Assembly: GCA_029204225.1 (NCBI GenBank) | Contig: CM055100.1 | Span: 21,439,784-21,503,783 of the forward strand | DNA from: Diphasiastrum complanatum | Lineage: Eukaryota; Streptophyta; Lycopodiopsida; Lycopodiales; Lycopodiaceae | Direction of reading: 5' to 3' | DNA: 64,000 nucleotides | Shown: positions 1 through 10,238 of the stretch, in pieces | Layout: every line of letters starts with the position of its first letter | Position numbering within the stretch: the first letter of the stretch is position 1 | The notes under the pieces: model-generated | Database searches by the model: none | The model's input: the letters and a program-made list of their open reading frames with translations, nothing else | What the model was told of the DNA's origin: nothing | Program-made: the position numbers and the translations under genes

Positions 1-52
1 AAATGTGGCTGCCTATTGGGTGCCCTCCAACAAGTAATCAATTCTGAAAAAT

Positions 53-360
53 GGCTCTGATACCATGTAGGAATCCATAATCAAGACTATTCATTAACAC
101 AAAGTATTCTCCAAAAGAAGAGAGAGATGGTTAGATGACCCTCTTTTAGAAACTTGTGGACAGCCAATATGAACAGTAGATTGCTTAACAAAAGTGTCTC
201 ATACAAATGAATGGCTACATATAAGTAGTCCAAGATGGCTATCTACCTTCATGACTGTTGGTTGTCCAATAACTTGACTAAAATAATTAAGTACCCCAAA
301 TAACAAGTTAGGTACTTAATTCACATGTATAGGCCCCTAGTGGACCCACGAGTCCCTACA
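53..360 (-). mobile_element. LTR plus tRNA-Met primer site of a minus-strand LTR retrotransposon
   Basis: On the minus strand a 295-bp segment (360 down to 66) starts TGTAGGG and ends CCTACA, giving the inverted TG...CA ends of an LTR. It is followed at once by TGGTATCAGAGCC (65 down to 53), the standard primer-binding site complementary to initiator tRNA-Met. This order makes it a 5' LTR of an element whose interior lies to the left, outside the window. That primer site is typical of Ty1/copia and some gypsy elements, so the superfamily cannot be fixed from this fragment. The flank at 361-365 (AGTTA) would be one target-duplication copy. Confidence 0.75.
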
Positions 361-714
361 AGTTAGTTTCATACTAACTTGGGCCTAAAATATAAATGAC
401 CATGGTTACACAGATCTCGACCTTTTGGGTCATAGTAACCTATGGCTTCTACATCATTCACATTTATTATTCTAACAATATCGAAAACTGATCGTTTCGC
501 TCTCCACGAAGCTCATATCCCCTTGGCACCGTGCACACCACCTCCGTATTGCCGAGTAGATGCCTGCCGACCATGCACACGCCTCGATTGGACACCTATA
601 GCTGAAAATAAAAAAATTTACCTTCTCCATGGCTGGTGCGATTCTCTCGTGAAGAGGAGCCAAAAGAAATTTATATACTGTGTTTTCCGAAACGCGTCTC
701 CTCATAAACGCGTT
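361..714. other. No gene recognised
   Basis: Short open frames occur on both strands here, but none resembles a known protein or shows splice-site structure. Nothing is supported. Confidence 0.5.
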
Positions 715-958
715 TATGTACATCTATGATAACAACTAAAGCTCAACTATGACACCTATCTGCCTCACTGTACTAACTCGTGTGGTTTTGTTTGGTGGGA
801 TGGTGGTAGGTAACAGCTGAGTTTTCTGAAATTTGCTTCACTTTATGGCACTCTGTACTGTAAGTTTTTATACAGCTTTGTGTAAATTTGTTATTCTATA
901 AGACAAAAGGATTCAAAAGGTTTGGTCTTGACTTGTCAAGAGGGACTATGTGAAATTT
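715..958 (+). repeat. Dispersed repeat ending in a (GT)(CT) tract, copy 1
   Basis: This stretch is clearly related to 34715-34970. Both contain GGTCTTGACTTGTCAAGAGG close to their right end, plus shared blocks such as TAACAACT and GGTGGGATGG at matching spacing. Both run straight into a long (CT)n tract. Similarity stops at or just after the tract. The family is not recognised; it could be part of an LTR, because a gypsy LTR starts at 1347 on the minus strand and would extend through here. Confidence 0.7.
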
Positions 959-976
959 GTGTGTGTGTGTGTGTGT

Positions 977-1064
<88 letters not shown>
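959..1064 (+). repeat. (GT)11(CT)42 microsatellite
   Basis: Perfect GT dinucleotides to 980, then perfect CT to 1064. It sits inside or next to the putative gypsy LTR that begins at 1347 on the minus strand. The frames crossing it (poly Ser-Leu, poly Arg-Glu) are artefacts of the repeat. Confidence 0.97.
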
Positions 1065-1068
<4 letters not shown>

Positions 1069-1347
1069 TTTGTCCAAAGCGGGACCCAGGGCCAAAGAAA
1101 ACCTAGCAGGCCAGTTCGAATCGGTTCCCAATTCGAACCGCAACTTTCTCCTAGGTAGATAGAATGAATGGTAATTGAGAACTCCTCCTTTTCCATAACT
1201 CAAGGTATGAGTATCCATGCGAAGCGCATATCATTGACTACAACGAGTGGCATACGTGCAATCCATGTCACTGATCAAGTCAAAAAGCCCTAGTCCAACG
1301 TTCAGTTTCAGATAAGGTGTGGGACCCTCGGGATTGGGTCCCTAACA
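1065..1347 (-). mobile_element. Start of a gypsy 3' LTR
   Basis: On the minus strand TGTTAGGGACCC starts at 1347, immediately after a purine-rich stretch (AAGGGGGAAGGAA) that looks like a polypurine tract. That tract follows an integrase tail, as at a Ty3/gypsy 3' end. The LTR runs leftward; its far end is not defined and may lie beyond the CT tract. Confidence 0.6.
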
Positions 1348-1351
1348 TTCC

Positions 1352-1630
1352 TTCCCCCTTAAAAGACTTTTCTTTTAAGGAATGAATTTGGGAATCTAAG
1401 TTTAAGGTCTTGTTCTTTTTCCCAAGTGTCCTCATCGTCAAAACTACCTTTCAAGCAAACTAGGTACTCAATCACCTATTGGTTTTTGAGCCCACGTTCA
1501 CGTATATCAACAATGGCATGTGGTTGCAACATTACAAAGGTTGACATATCCTCCAACTGAACTAGCTCATCCACCTGAATCAAACCATCCTTCCCACCAA
1601 CCTAAGGCTTCACAAATCATTGACCCACCT
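1352..1630 (-). pseudogene. Ty3/gypsy (chromovirus-type) integrase C-terminus
   Basis: Read on the minus strand this encodes the end of a gypsy polyprotein: VDELVQLEDMSTF, then IVDIRERGLKNQ, an in-frame stop, VIEYLVCLKG, DDEDTWEKEQDLKLRFPNSF and a terminal LKRKVF stop. The order (link region, E-LV-KG, then DEDTWE) is the usual chromodomain-like end of chromovirus integrases that bind chromatin during insertion. The rest of pol is missing. One TAG breaks the frame, so the fragment is dead. Confidence 0.75.
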
Positions 1631-1895
1631 AAGTTGCACCAAAATGACATTCCGCTACAAAATTGTTTCGAAACAATTGTTCTGGAATGCTAGAATGTGC
1701 TTGTAGAAATTAAATAACAAAATAATAAAAATAAAAACCCATAATTTTTTGTTAATAACCTTTGAACCCAATTAGGAAGCATGCAAACTAGGAGCAATTG
1801 GAATTTGGAAGTTTAGAATGTGAGGTCATGAATCCGATCTTAGAATTGTGAACCCCAAAATGTGGCTAGTGGAACATGGGTTTGAGATTCTTATT

Positions 1896-1978
1896 ATGTT
1901 AGGGTCCAATGCTAGTGTATCTTAGAGGATTTAATGTATGTTAGGTCCAATGCTAGTGTATCTTAGAGGATTTAATGT
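1896..1978. repeat. 41/42-bp tandem duplication
   Basis: Two near-identical units beginning ATGTTAGG(G)TCCAATGC lie head to tail and differ by one base in length. The near-identity suggests a recent duplication. Confidence 0.9.
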
Positions 1979-3632
1979 CATGTTAAATGTACAAGCCATA
2001 GCTTGCTTCAGCTCCAAAACTCCTAAGCTGCCAATTGCATAATGTGCATCAAGCATAGATGCATCTCATACTCTAGAGACACTTTCAAAATGTAGGGAAT
2101 TCAATTGGACTCAACACATCTATGTCAGGTTAGTGACTCCTTGTCATGCCTTCTCACTGATATCAAAGACAAAGCTTACATGTTGAAAATCTAGAGCGTT
2201 GAGGAAGAAGTGCTACCAAGAGAGGAAATCAAACCTCATCAATATTAAGTTGTCACTTTGGATTAAGATTGCTTTAGTAATTGCTCGTTCCGTATGTGTT
2301 AAAGAACACGGTACCTTGCACGATGTGCAACAAGGTACAACTCAAGAAAAGAATTCCCAACATCACTGAAATATCGGTGCCATAAACATACTACATAGAG
2401 TGTACATAAGGGTTGTTCAATGTTATTCAATGCTTCGCACGATCTAAAAATGCAGCGAAGCAAACTTGGTTCCATTGCAACTACGTGTATAATTCGGTAT
2501 TCCCAATACCTTGTAACCTTCTCATTTCCAAAATCCTTTTCGCGAAAGTTATTTATCTATGTTTTCCTTATTTTTAGATATTGGTAAATTGTTTGTTATG
2601 ACAGGATCAAGGGTTGTCCTTGCCCGGGGAAATCCTCGATAGGGTGGACCCCTCTGCGTGCCATGGGTCAGGGAAGGACAATCACACACCACCATATGCT
2701 TTTGGGTGAGTGGAAAAATTGGTCCCATATTTGGAATGTAATCTTATCGGTAGCTACTGGTCAATAAGGGCAGGCGCAATCGTCCCTAGTTGCCAATAAG
2801 TGGTTATGCTGGAGGAGACATTCATGATGCATAAACAGAAAGTGTCATCTTAATGACATACTGGTGTAACTCCCACAATTATGCACGCAGCAAAGGCATA
2901 GTGTGATGAGAGTTGCAATATATGACCTGGCCAACTTTTCTCATCTACAGGTTTTTATGTTCTTATGTGTCATGGATGATACTTGAAAGGCCCTTTGTTC
3001 CTCACCAAATTATGGTGGACGTGTTTGTTGTACCTCCCATACAGTTCCCACAGCTAGCTCTGGCTTTATCCTTAGGATTCCATGAGCAAGAAAAAACTTG
3101 TCTTTGTATTCCTAATCCCCGTATCTTTAGAAAGTTAACATTTTACCGGCTCGGTCAAACTGGATTTCCATCAGACTCGTATCCAAGAGATATGAGCTGT
3201 TGGGAACCTGACTGTGCCCTGATAAGCTCAGCTCACCGCAACTTCTGAAATGACCTTACCGCCAGTAAAGGTCAATAGAAAGACCATTCCCCCATACCGT
3301 CAATACTTTTAATGAATATCAAACTTCGTCTCTGAAAGACTCCAGATGAAAGACTAGTAAGAACACTAGACTGCAACTAGAAAATGCCAAAATCTACTGG
3401 AATTTCGAATCCACCTACACTTTTTGGACAAATAACAACCCTAAACACTAGCAATGACCGATGCTGCCTTGTCCAAAGACAATTTAAAATTCAAATCAAC
3501 AGATCTATTCTCAAACCTTTAGAAATACCCGTCATCAACTACTCTTAAAACATCTGATCACAACGACCGTCCAGCTGGTTCTAGGATGAAATTTCCAAGA
3601 TATAACACATAAATAGCATTGTAAGTACTCAC
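1979..3632 (-). other. Probable long intron of the RPB10 gene; no exon seen
   Basis: Exon 2 of the RPB10 gene ends at 3633 with a GTGAGT donor. The next protein segment (the conserved RYCCRR part) was sought on the minus strand down to base 1 and was not found. The region therefore reads as intron and contains only TE debris. The 111-codon plus-strand frame at 2913-3248 has no recognisable motif. Confidence 0.55.
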
Positions 3633-3881
3633 CCTTCAGAGTAATCAGCTTGCAGTAGATCCAGATATGTATCCCATTTGTTGCCAATCACCTGAAACGA
3701 CATCCGCAATCCAAAAACGAATCAACACCGGCATACTTCAGTTACAACCGTATGATAAATGTGTTACCTGTCAGGTATAATTGTCCAAGAACGAATAATA
3801 ATAGGATCGATCAAGTGTAGTTCCAAAGAAGAAAGAATCGCTTACCTTGCCACAGGTGAAGCATCTGACCGGGATAATCAT
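3633..3881 (-). CDS. NRPB10: DNA-directed RNA polymerase subunit RPB10, exons 1-2 (partial)
   Basis: Exon 1 (3881 down to 3846) encodes MIIPVRCFTCGK and ends at a GTAAG donor. Exon 2 (3691 down to 3633), after a pyrimidine-rich CAG acceptor, encodes VIGNKWDTYLDLLQADYSEG, ends in phase 2 and has a GTGAGT donor. The 154-nt intron between them is phase 0. MIIPVRCFTCGK is the near-invariant N-terminus of Rpb10, the roughly 70-residue zinc-binding subunit shared by RNA polymerases I, II and III; CFTCGK holds the first zinc-ligand pair. About 31 residues are present. The C-terminal part, with the RYCCRR zinc half and the LIEKLL helix, is not in the window, so the next intron is at least 3.6 kb. Both exons are intact. 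Start and splice sites are unambiguous. Confidence 0.93.
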
Positions 3882-4599
3882 GGCGCCTGGATTGCAAAGA
3901 CTGTTAGTCGAAGAAAGACGAGAGTGAAAACTCACGATCCAATATCGATTTGCGAAGACGCTAGTCGATGTTTTGAAAAAATAGGGCGATGCTTCAAGCA
4001 TAGCAATCCCGCACCGTTGGATGTCGAGTGTGCTCTCAACAGACACGTGTCTATATCTCAAGGTCCTGATCTCGGGCTGCATTGTATCTCCAATTTGCCA
4101 TGCAAAAACCTCAAAAGAGAAAGATTTTCCTCTCTTTCCCTTTTTCCCTTACAGAATGTCATGAGTGCAATTTTTTTTTTTTGGTGAGTTATTGTGATGA
4201 TTTGCTAAAAGTTGACGTGTGTTGCTTTAAGTAACTTTGACTTTTAAATTGGATAGTTTTTTGTTATTTGCAATTATTATTTTTTTACTTTTGGCCCTGC
4301 TCCAATAGCAGGGTATCACGATCGTTTCAAAAATGTTGATGTGGCATCTTTACAATGATGTTTATCTTATTGAGCTTTTGTGCATCCAAACCACTCCTCG
4401 GCTAGAGTTTTAAGATGCTTTTTGCTTGACAAGTTGGCTTCTAGGCATGCGAACCTCACCACAACCTTAGTTGCATGTTTTGTTACAAACAACTCATGAT
4501 AATATGAAGACAACTATCACGATTGCCATGTGAAAATCTCATTAGATCATGTTACATGCAACCACACCTGTGGAGCAAAACCACCCAACCAACAGGAAT
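3882..4599. other. Upstream region of RPB10
   Basis: This holds the presumed 5' untranslated region and promoter of the minus-strand RPB10 gene. I see no clear TATA box. A minus-strand frame continues upstream of the RPB10 ATG to about 4082, but the conserved Rpb10 start is internal to it, so that frame is taken as leader sequence. The 4200-4600 part is AT-rich and shows nothing recognisable. Confidence 0.45.
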
Positions 4600-4994
4600 T
4601 GGCTAGTCAAAACCCTAACCACTTCACCCCCAAGCGAAAGTGACTGAATGCAAGAGAGCAGGAGATTTTGACTTCTAAAATCAAAAAATACAATGAGGAG
4701 ATGGGCAAGTTCCTACAAGATAAATACTCTCCAAAAGCTAGAAAATATTTCCTCTATGATGCCTCTATTCCTATCAAAAGCATTTGACTTTCTATTCTTG
4801 CACCAAATGTTGTCAATCACCATGCAAAAGCTCCATAGTTCCAATTAGAGCACTTGGACCATCATAAGATTATTAATTACATTACTGGCCAAGCCTGGAA
4901 TGACGTGGCATGACTAATAACCTTATACGCTGAAGTACCAGCTATCCACGTCAAGAACTATTCCGAATCCGACATAATGGACATGGACGTAACA
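4600..4994 (-). mobile_element. Gypsy 3' LTR (same family as 9777-10219)
   Basis: On the minus strand it starts TGTTACGTCCATG at 4994, directly after a polypurine-like GGGAGGAAGAA. It matches the first roughly 350 bp of the plus-strand LTR at 9777 in order and sequence (for example the CTCTAATTGG, GCTTTTGCATGG and CTCCTCATTGTATTTT blocks). The two copies are inverted relative to each other. The far end diverges, so the left boundary is approximate. Confidence 0.7.
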
Positions 4995-5411
4995 TTCTTC
5001 CTCCCTTGAACTACTTTTGTCCTCATAAGTGCAAACTAGGGAAGTTTTTCTTTATGCTTTCAATTCTTTCTCATGAATGATCATCCTCAGTCCGACCCTT
5101 CCACATAATCAAGCACTCCTAGATAGAATGATTTCTCAATTATTTATATTTGGTTCTGAGTACTCTTCCAGGTTCCAAAGGTACACTAAGCGATAAATCC
5201 TCCAAATGAGTCAGATCTTCATTAGATCCAACTACATCACCTCCATGTAAACTTAGTTTTAATGAAATATTGGGTGAGCAGTTGACTATCCTAAAGATTA
5301 TGTTCTCAACTTGACCTTCTTCTCGTCTATCTTCAACTATTCCGAGATTATCTTATGACCGAGGTAGACCAACTCATGCTTAAAGAACTCACATTTAGAT
5401 TCTTTAACAAA
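4995..5411 (-). pseudogene. Degenerate 3' end of gypsy pol
   Basis: Minus-strand reading gives scattered pieces of a gypsy pol end. One is a closing YEDKSSSREEEC-like segment running into the polypurine tract. Another, at 5346-5400, is a fragment of the region after the RT active site. Stops and frame changes are frequent. RNase H and most of integrase are missing, so RT has been joined to the pol tail by deletion. Confidence 0.5.
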
Positions 5412-5810
5412 TCATTTTTCTCTTCTGAAAATCCTCAAGACAATCTTAAGGTGATTCAAATGCTCCTTAAGAGTTATATTGTAGATGAGAATATCATCTA
5501 CAAATACAATTACGAATTGACCCAGATATGGACAAAAAATATTGTTCATTATCTGTTGAAATGTCATAGGTGCATTCATCAATCCAAAAAAATTTATAAT
5601 GACCAAATCTCATCCGAAAACCAGTCTTTTGCACATCATTTGGATGAATTCTAATCTGATGATATCTAGTTCTGAGTCCTATTTTTGTGAAGTATTTAGC
5701 TCCACCTAATCTATCCACCAGATCATCTATTCGGGGCAATGGATATTTATTTGTAATAATTACTTTATTCAACCCCTTGTAATCCACGCACATTCGGAAG
5801 GCCTCCATAT
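5412..5810 (-). pseudogene. Ty3/gypsy chromovirus-type reverse transcriptase
   Basis: The first minus-strand frame (from 5808) reads [14 protein letters not shown], then [20 protein letters not shown], then [26 protein letters not shown] second frame continues [15 protein letters not shown] and [12 protein letters not shown]. Together these are motifs 2 to 5 of gypsy RT in the right order, with FVDD as the catalytic pair in the palm. One frameshift separates the halves near 5600. The first catalytic Asp is lost: the position reads KIGLR where family members have KIDLR. The copy is therefore inactive for two independent reasons. Confidence 0.88.
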
Positions 5811-7500
5811 TTCTTCGCGTTTAGAAGAACATGAGCACCCCATGGTGACTTACTAGGTTGAATGTGACTCATCTTAAGATGATTTTCAATTTGATTAGTA
5901 ATATCTATCTCTTATGTTTGAGAAAACATGTAAGGTTGTCTAGAGATATGGTGATTACCTTAAATTAACTCAATCTTGTGGTCTATTGATCTAGACGGTG
6001 GTATTCCATGAAGTAATTGAACTGCAAAAACATCTTAGAATTTATCTAAGATCTTATTCTTCTCTATTTGCTCCTGATCTAAGTCCATTGAGTTAATTCA
6101 TATTCACCATTGAGTTAAAAAATTTAGACAATTCACAACTACTTGAGTGCATTTCAAAAAAATCCAAAATGGGTTTGGCAAACAAAGAATAAGCTTCATA
6201 CTGTGAATCAAAAATTTTCACTACATTAGCAAATGAAATCATCCCAAATGAATGTACATATCTATCTCCAAACAAAGTAACTACTTCATTACCCTCCTGA
6301 AATGAGAGCATGCTTTTCAAAATCAATATCAATAGATTTATTGAATAACCATTCATATCCTAGAATAACTCCGCACCTGAAGTTAGATATACCTTATATC
6401 TATGATCATTGGCTTCAATTTCTAGGGCGAGTTTTAGCACAAGACAAGAGTTAATGAAATTATGAGTTGAACAACTATCCACCAATATACTAACTTCATG
6501 TCAATTCACTCTGTCTTTTAAACAAAATAATTCATTAGGCAAGAGTAAAGCAGTATTGAATGAACATTCATATTCACCGTTAACTTTATTAACTTTTAAT
6601 CTGGCATCTCCATGATTTGAGTTGCGGGTTTCTTTCGCTTCGAGTAGAACTTCATAACATGTTCAAGCTTATTGCAGACAAAAGACACATTTGCCTTCTT
6701 AGCCTTCTTCTCAGACATCTGATTCTTTTGCTTAAATTCTAATGTCATTTGATCTAGTTCATCTATTTGACTTGTTTTTTTTGTCACAAACTCGTTTTTT
6801 CTCTTTTTTCTAAGAAAAAAATGAGTTCGTGACAAAAAAAACAAGTCAAAAAACTGCTTCTTGGATGCCACAACCGTGGAATCATAAGCTTTCACAACTC
6901 ATACTACGTCCTCGAAAGTCTAAGGCACGTTTCCCTTACATTCATTTTGATAATCAGTTGGCAGACCTAGGATAAAATGCTAGAGTGCCAATTTTGAATC
7001 GAATGATGGAAGTTTGTTCCATAAATCCATAAATTCTTGTAGGTAAGAGTCTAAACTCCGCGTACCCAATTCGCAACTCACAAATCTTTGGTAATAGTCC
7101 GAATCGTCTGCAACCACAAACGATTTTCTAAATACATCATTGAATTCTTTCCATCTAGTGGGTTTGGGTTACAAATCATGCCACCACGATGAAGCCTTTC
7201 CTCGGAAGCACAGAACTACGCTCTCAATCTTTTTCTCTTTCGAAATTGCATGTAGATTAAAATAAATGGTCCACTTGGTTAACCAATAGTCCACCACCTC
7301 TGGCTTCTTCTCTTTATTCTCCCTCGAATATGGTTTTGACAAAGACAAAGTTTTTACTTGATTTAATAGTACTTCCATCTGCTGATCTCTCAAATTGTTT
7401 CAATTGTTCATCTCATTAAATGCTTGACTTAATTGTTGAAACATATGTAAATAGGTCGGCATAGTGTCGTACCCTCAAGACATACATTATGATCTGCCAT
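5811..7500 (-). pseudogene. Gypsy gag and protease remnants
   Basis: On the minus strand a likely gag start (MADHNVCLEG) lies near 7498. The 7393-7169 frame then gives a gag core: KPEVVDYWLTKWTIYF and AISKEKKIESVVLCFRGKASSWWHDL. At 6895-6596 a basic stretch leads to a degenerate zinc knuckle (VCNKLEHVMKFYSKRK), where the last Cys is Tyr. At 6356-6093 a frame continues towards protease. Frames are broken repeatedly. Gag would package the RNA and protease would mature the polyprotein; neither can work here. A snapback duplication interrupts gag at 6767-6849. Confidence 0.7.
6767..6849. repeat. Snapback: inverted repeat with ~38-bp arms
   Basis: The left arm begins TTTGACTTGTTTTTTTTGTC and the right arm ends GACAAAAAAAACAAGTCAAA. 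Over about 38 bp the arms differ at roughly three positions, and the loop is under 10 bp. It lies inside a decayed gypsy gag and creates the odd frame with FFDL...TKKTSQ. An inverted duplication of about 38 bp explains it best. Confidence 0.9.
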
Positions 7501-8579
7501 TATTGATTGATCCCTGAAATGAAAAATAGCTTAATCGGTTGACAAATTTCGAATCCTCAACTTAAAAAGTGAAAATAATAACAAACTCTTATCCAACTGA
7601 TTACATCTCAGTAGGTCATTCCCTTTTTTAAGCTTCTTTCATTTAATCAGTACCAAACTGATTTAAAACAATGTCTAACTTTCACGGATCACTGAAAAAT
7701 CTACAAAACTAGGAGTTTTTCAATTTTCATTTGTTATGGACCAAATTGTGAAAATCGATAAACCATCAATCATTCAGTTTCATAGATTTCATTCTATTCC
7801 GAACTTATTTCAAAACATTCGGCATGCAATCAGACTTGAAATGTATTGATTTTTCCAAAAAAAATCACAAACATTTTTGTAAATTGCCTAGTAACTGGGA
7901 AATCAACTTTTTAACTAGTTTTTCAAAAGCAATATCCATGCATAAAATTACTCAGATCATCAGACAGTACCACCCAATATCTTGCATCCAAATATGCATA
8001 CATGTTCAACCAATGATGTTCACACTGGACAGGTACACTATTGCTTTATCCACTGACATGCAATCAGAACATTATGGAAATTTTGCAAGTTCTATTCAAA
8101 AACTACCAAACTTCAAACGACCATAACTTTTTCTACAAGAAACCAAATTGGAAGTGCATACAAAGGGGGAGGAAGTTAGAAAGACAACTTGCCACATCAT
8201 GTAGGCTTCGTATGAGTAGTAAATGATTGAAATTGTAGTAGGAGGGCACAATTTTTTCTAGGTAATATCATCTAAAAACCCACTCCAGTCCCACATGCAT
8301 CCAATCATAGGTTACAAGCACTCTTTTAAGGTTCAGTAAAGAGGCATAGAGGCTTCCATTAGGTCCAACAAGCAATCATAAACTCATATCATGCAAAAAA
8401 TGCATTTATGGAGTCCTTCAACAAGCAAAACTTCAAGATATTGGTGCCTAAGTCTCCCAGATCCAAATTGGGTGCATGATGGCTCAAATCAGAGGAAATC
8501 CATCATAAAATTGGCCTCAATTGTCAAATATACAAATATGACCAAAATAGCAAAACTAGTTGAAATCTTGAACAAATGA
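7501..8579. other. Gypsy leader or flank, no gene
   Basis: This would be the untranslated leader and 5' LTR of the minus-strand gypsy whose gag starts near 7498. I could not find a matching LTR or primer site. Plus-strand frames at 7824-8226 and 8391-8579 have no recognisable motif. Confidence 0.4.
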
Positions 8580-9420
8580 CAGTTCGTTTAGTTCACCAAT
8601 CCGATTAAGAGCATCTGCAACTTGATTCGAGCTGCCTCTTATGTAAGGGATTTCATGATCAAATTCTTGCATCAATTCGGCCCATTGGGCTTTCCTCCCC
8701 CGAAGATCACACTGATTGCAAAATACTTAAGAGGCTAGCGATTCGTATACACTATAAACTTACTAGCATACAAATGGTGTCTCCAAGTTTTAAGTGCATG
8801 GATATCAACAAATAATACATTTTCATGCATAGTATAATGCAACTAAGGACCATTGATTTTTTTGCTTTTAAACACTAATGGCCAATTATTTTGTAATAGA
8901 ACTACTCCAATTGTAGTATCGCTTGCGTTCTCACAACGTAAGGTAAATCTGGATCTACAATTTGTAACACAGAAGCTGAAACAACCCTAGTTTTAAGTTT
9001 CTCAAAGCACTAATTCAATTCTTCATTCCAAAATATAGGCGGATTAGGTTGATTCCTCTTTTTCTTTTTATTAACAATTCCTTTTGTTATATTATTGAGC
9101 AATGCTACTACTTTAGCATAATCCTCAATAAATCTCTGAAAGAAAACAAATGATTTGACTTTTCTCACAGTTTGCGGAATCAGCCAATCAACCACTATCT
9201 GACTTTAGCCTCGTCAATCTTGATCCCATAAGCAATGATCTTATGACCAAGATAAATGAGCTCATGCTTAAAGAATTCACACTTAGAGCAACTCCTGTCG
9301 GAATTTCATCAAGACATTTCTCAAGTGTTCTATGTGTTCCTCAAAGGTCTTACTGTAGATGAGAATATCATCTAGGAATACTACTACAAACTTTTCCAAA
9401 TATTTTTCGGCTTTTTCGGC
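8580..9420 (-). pseudogene. Second gypsy copy: end of RT, connection and RNase H
   Basis: Minus-strand reading from 9420 gives [21 protein letters not shown] (RT active site). A connection segment follows at 9195-9010 (DWLIPQTVRKVKSFVFFQRFIEDYAKVV). At 8760-8580 comes an RNase H end: AQWAELMQEFDHEIPYIRG, then NQVADALNRI. These match chromovirus pol in order. This piece lies upstream, on the same strand, of a separate gag-RT copy, so two copies are present. Stops and indels are frequent. Confidence 0.8.
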
Positions 9421-9776
9421 CTTCTACAACTTCAATTCACCAAAATCTTGGCTCTAACTTAAGGGATAGCTTCAAAAGACTCTGTATCAACTTTTGGAAA
9501 GCTCTACAAGGCATTTTACAACAGGTGCGCAACCATTTTGGTAGTTGGCCACCCTTCCATATGTGGTTTTGGTTGATGATTATGATCATAAGCATTCATG
9601 TACTGGCGGCCTACTAGAAATGTAGGTGGTTGCCCTTCCTTCCACCATATCTCACTATGATTTTGATTAGTAACACACATATGTGGGTGCCCTACCGAAA
9701 GGGTAGCTGGCCGCCCTTCCATCTACTAGTTCACATTACAAATTGGATCTCCAAATGCAAACTTCAAAAGGGTTAT
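9421..9776. other. Non-coding flank with a recurring CCCTTCC block
   Basis: No gene seen. A block resembling GGCCGCCCTTCCATCT recurs about every 85 bp (near 9540, 9630 and 9705), suggesting a very degenerate tandem repeat. Confidence 0.4.
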
Positions 9777-10219
9777 TGTTACGTCCATGTCCAATATGTC
9801 AGATTCATAATAGTTCATGAGGTGGATAGTTGGTACTCTAGTGCATAAGGTTATTAGTTATGCCACATTATTTCAGGCTTGGCTAGTAGTGTAATTAATA
9901 ATCTTATGAGGGCCCAGGTGCTCTAATTGGATCTATGGAGCTTTTGCATGGTGTTTGATAGTTTTTGGTGCAAGAATAGGAAGTCAAATGCTTTTGATAG
10001 AAATAGGGAGATCCGAGAGAGAATATTCTCTAGATTTTGGAAAGTATTAAACTAAACCATCTCCTCATTGTATTTTCTGATTTCAGAAGCCAGAATCTCC
10101 TCCTCTCTTGAATTCAATAACCTTGCCCTACTACTTCATTTTTTGGTGATTCATTGCTAGGTCCTCTCACTCTCTTGTGATTTGTCTTGTAACTAGGACC
10201 TTGAGGAGCTTTCCCTTCA
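9777..10219 (+). mobile_element. 5' LTR of plus-strand gypsy element
   Basis: A 443-bp segment starts TGTTACGTCC and ends CCCTTCA, and is followed two bases later by a tRNA-Met type primer site. It is related to the inverted LTR at 4600-4994. The 3' LTR of this element is missing, because pol ends against a copia element at 17.33 kb. Confidence 0.8.
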
Positions 10220-10221
10220 AT

Positions 10222-10238
10222 TGGTATCAGAACAAGGC
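10222..10238 (+). other. Primer-binding site
   Basis: TGGTATCAGAACAAGGC sits two bases after the LTR end and differs from the usual TGGTATCAGAGC at one position. It is the expected start point of minus-strand DNA synthesis, primed by initiator tRNA-Met. Confidence 0.75.

Noticed and set aside
1100-1125. AGTTCGAATC resembling a tRNA B box
   Set aside because: No A box at the right distance and no cloverleaf; a tRNA or SINE call is not supported.
922-1218. Open frames of 70-90 codons on both strands
   Set aside because: They are translations of the GT/CT tract (poly Ser-Leu, Arg-Glu, Thr-His) and have no start context or domain.
2600-2690. Inverted pair GGTTGTCCTTGCCC / GGGAAGGACAATC
   Set aside because: Short arms with mismatches and a loop over 60 bases; too weak to call a hairpin or element end.
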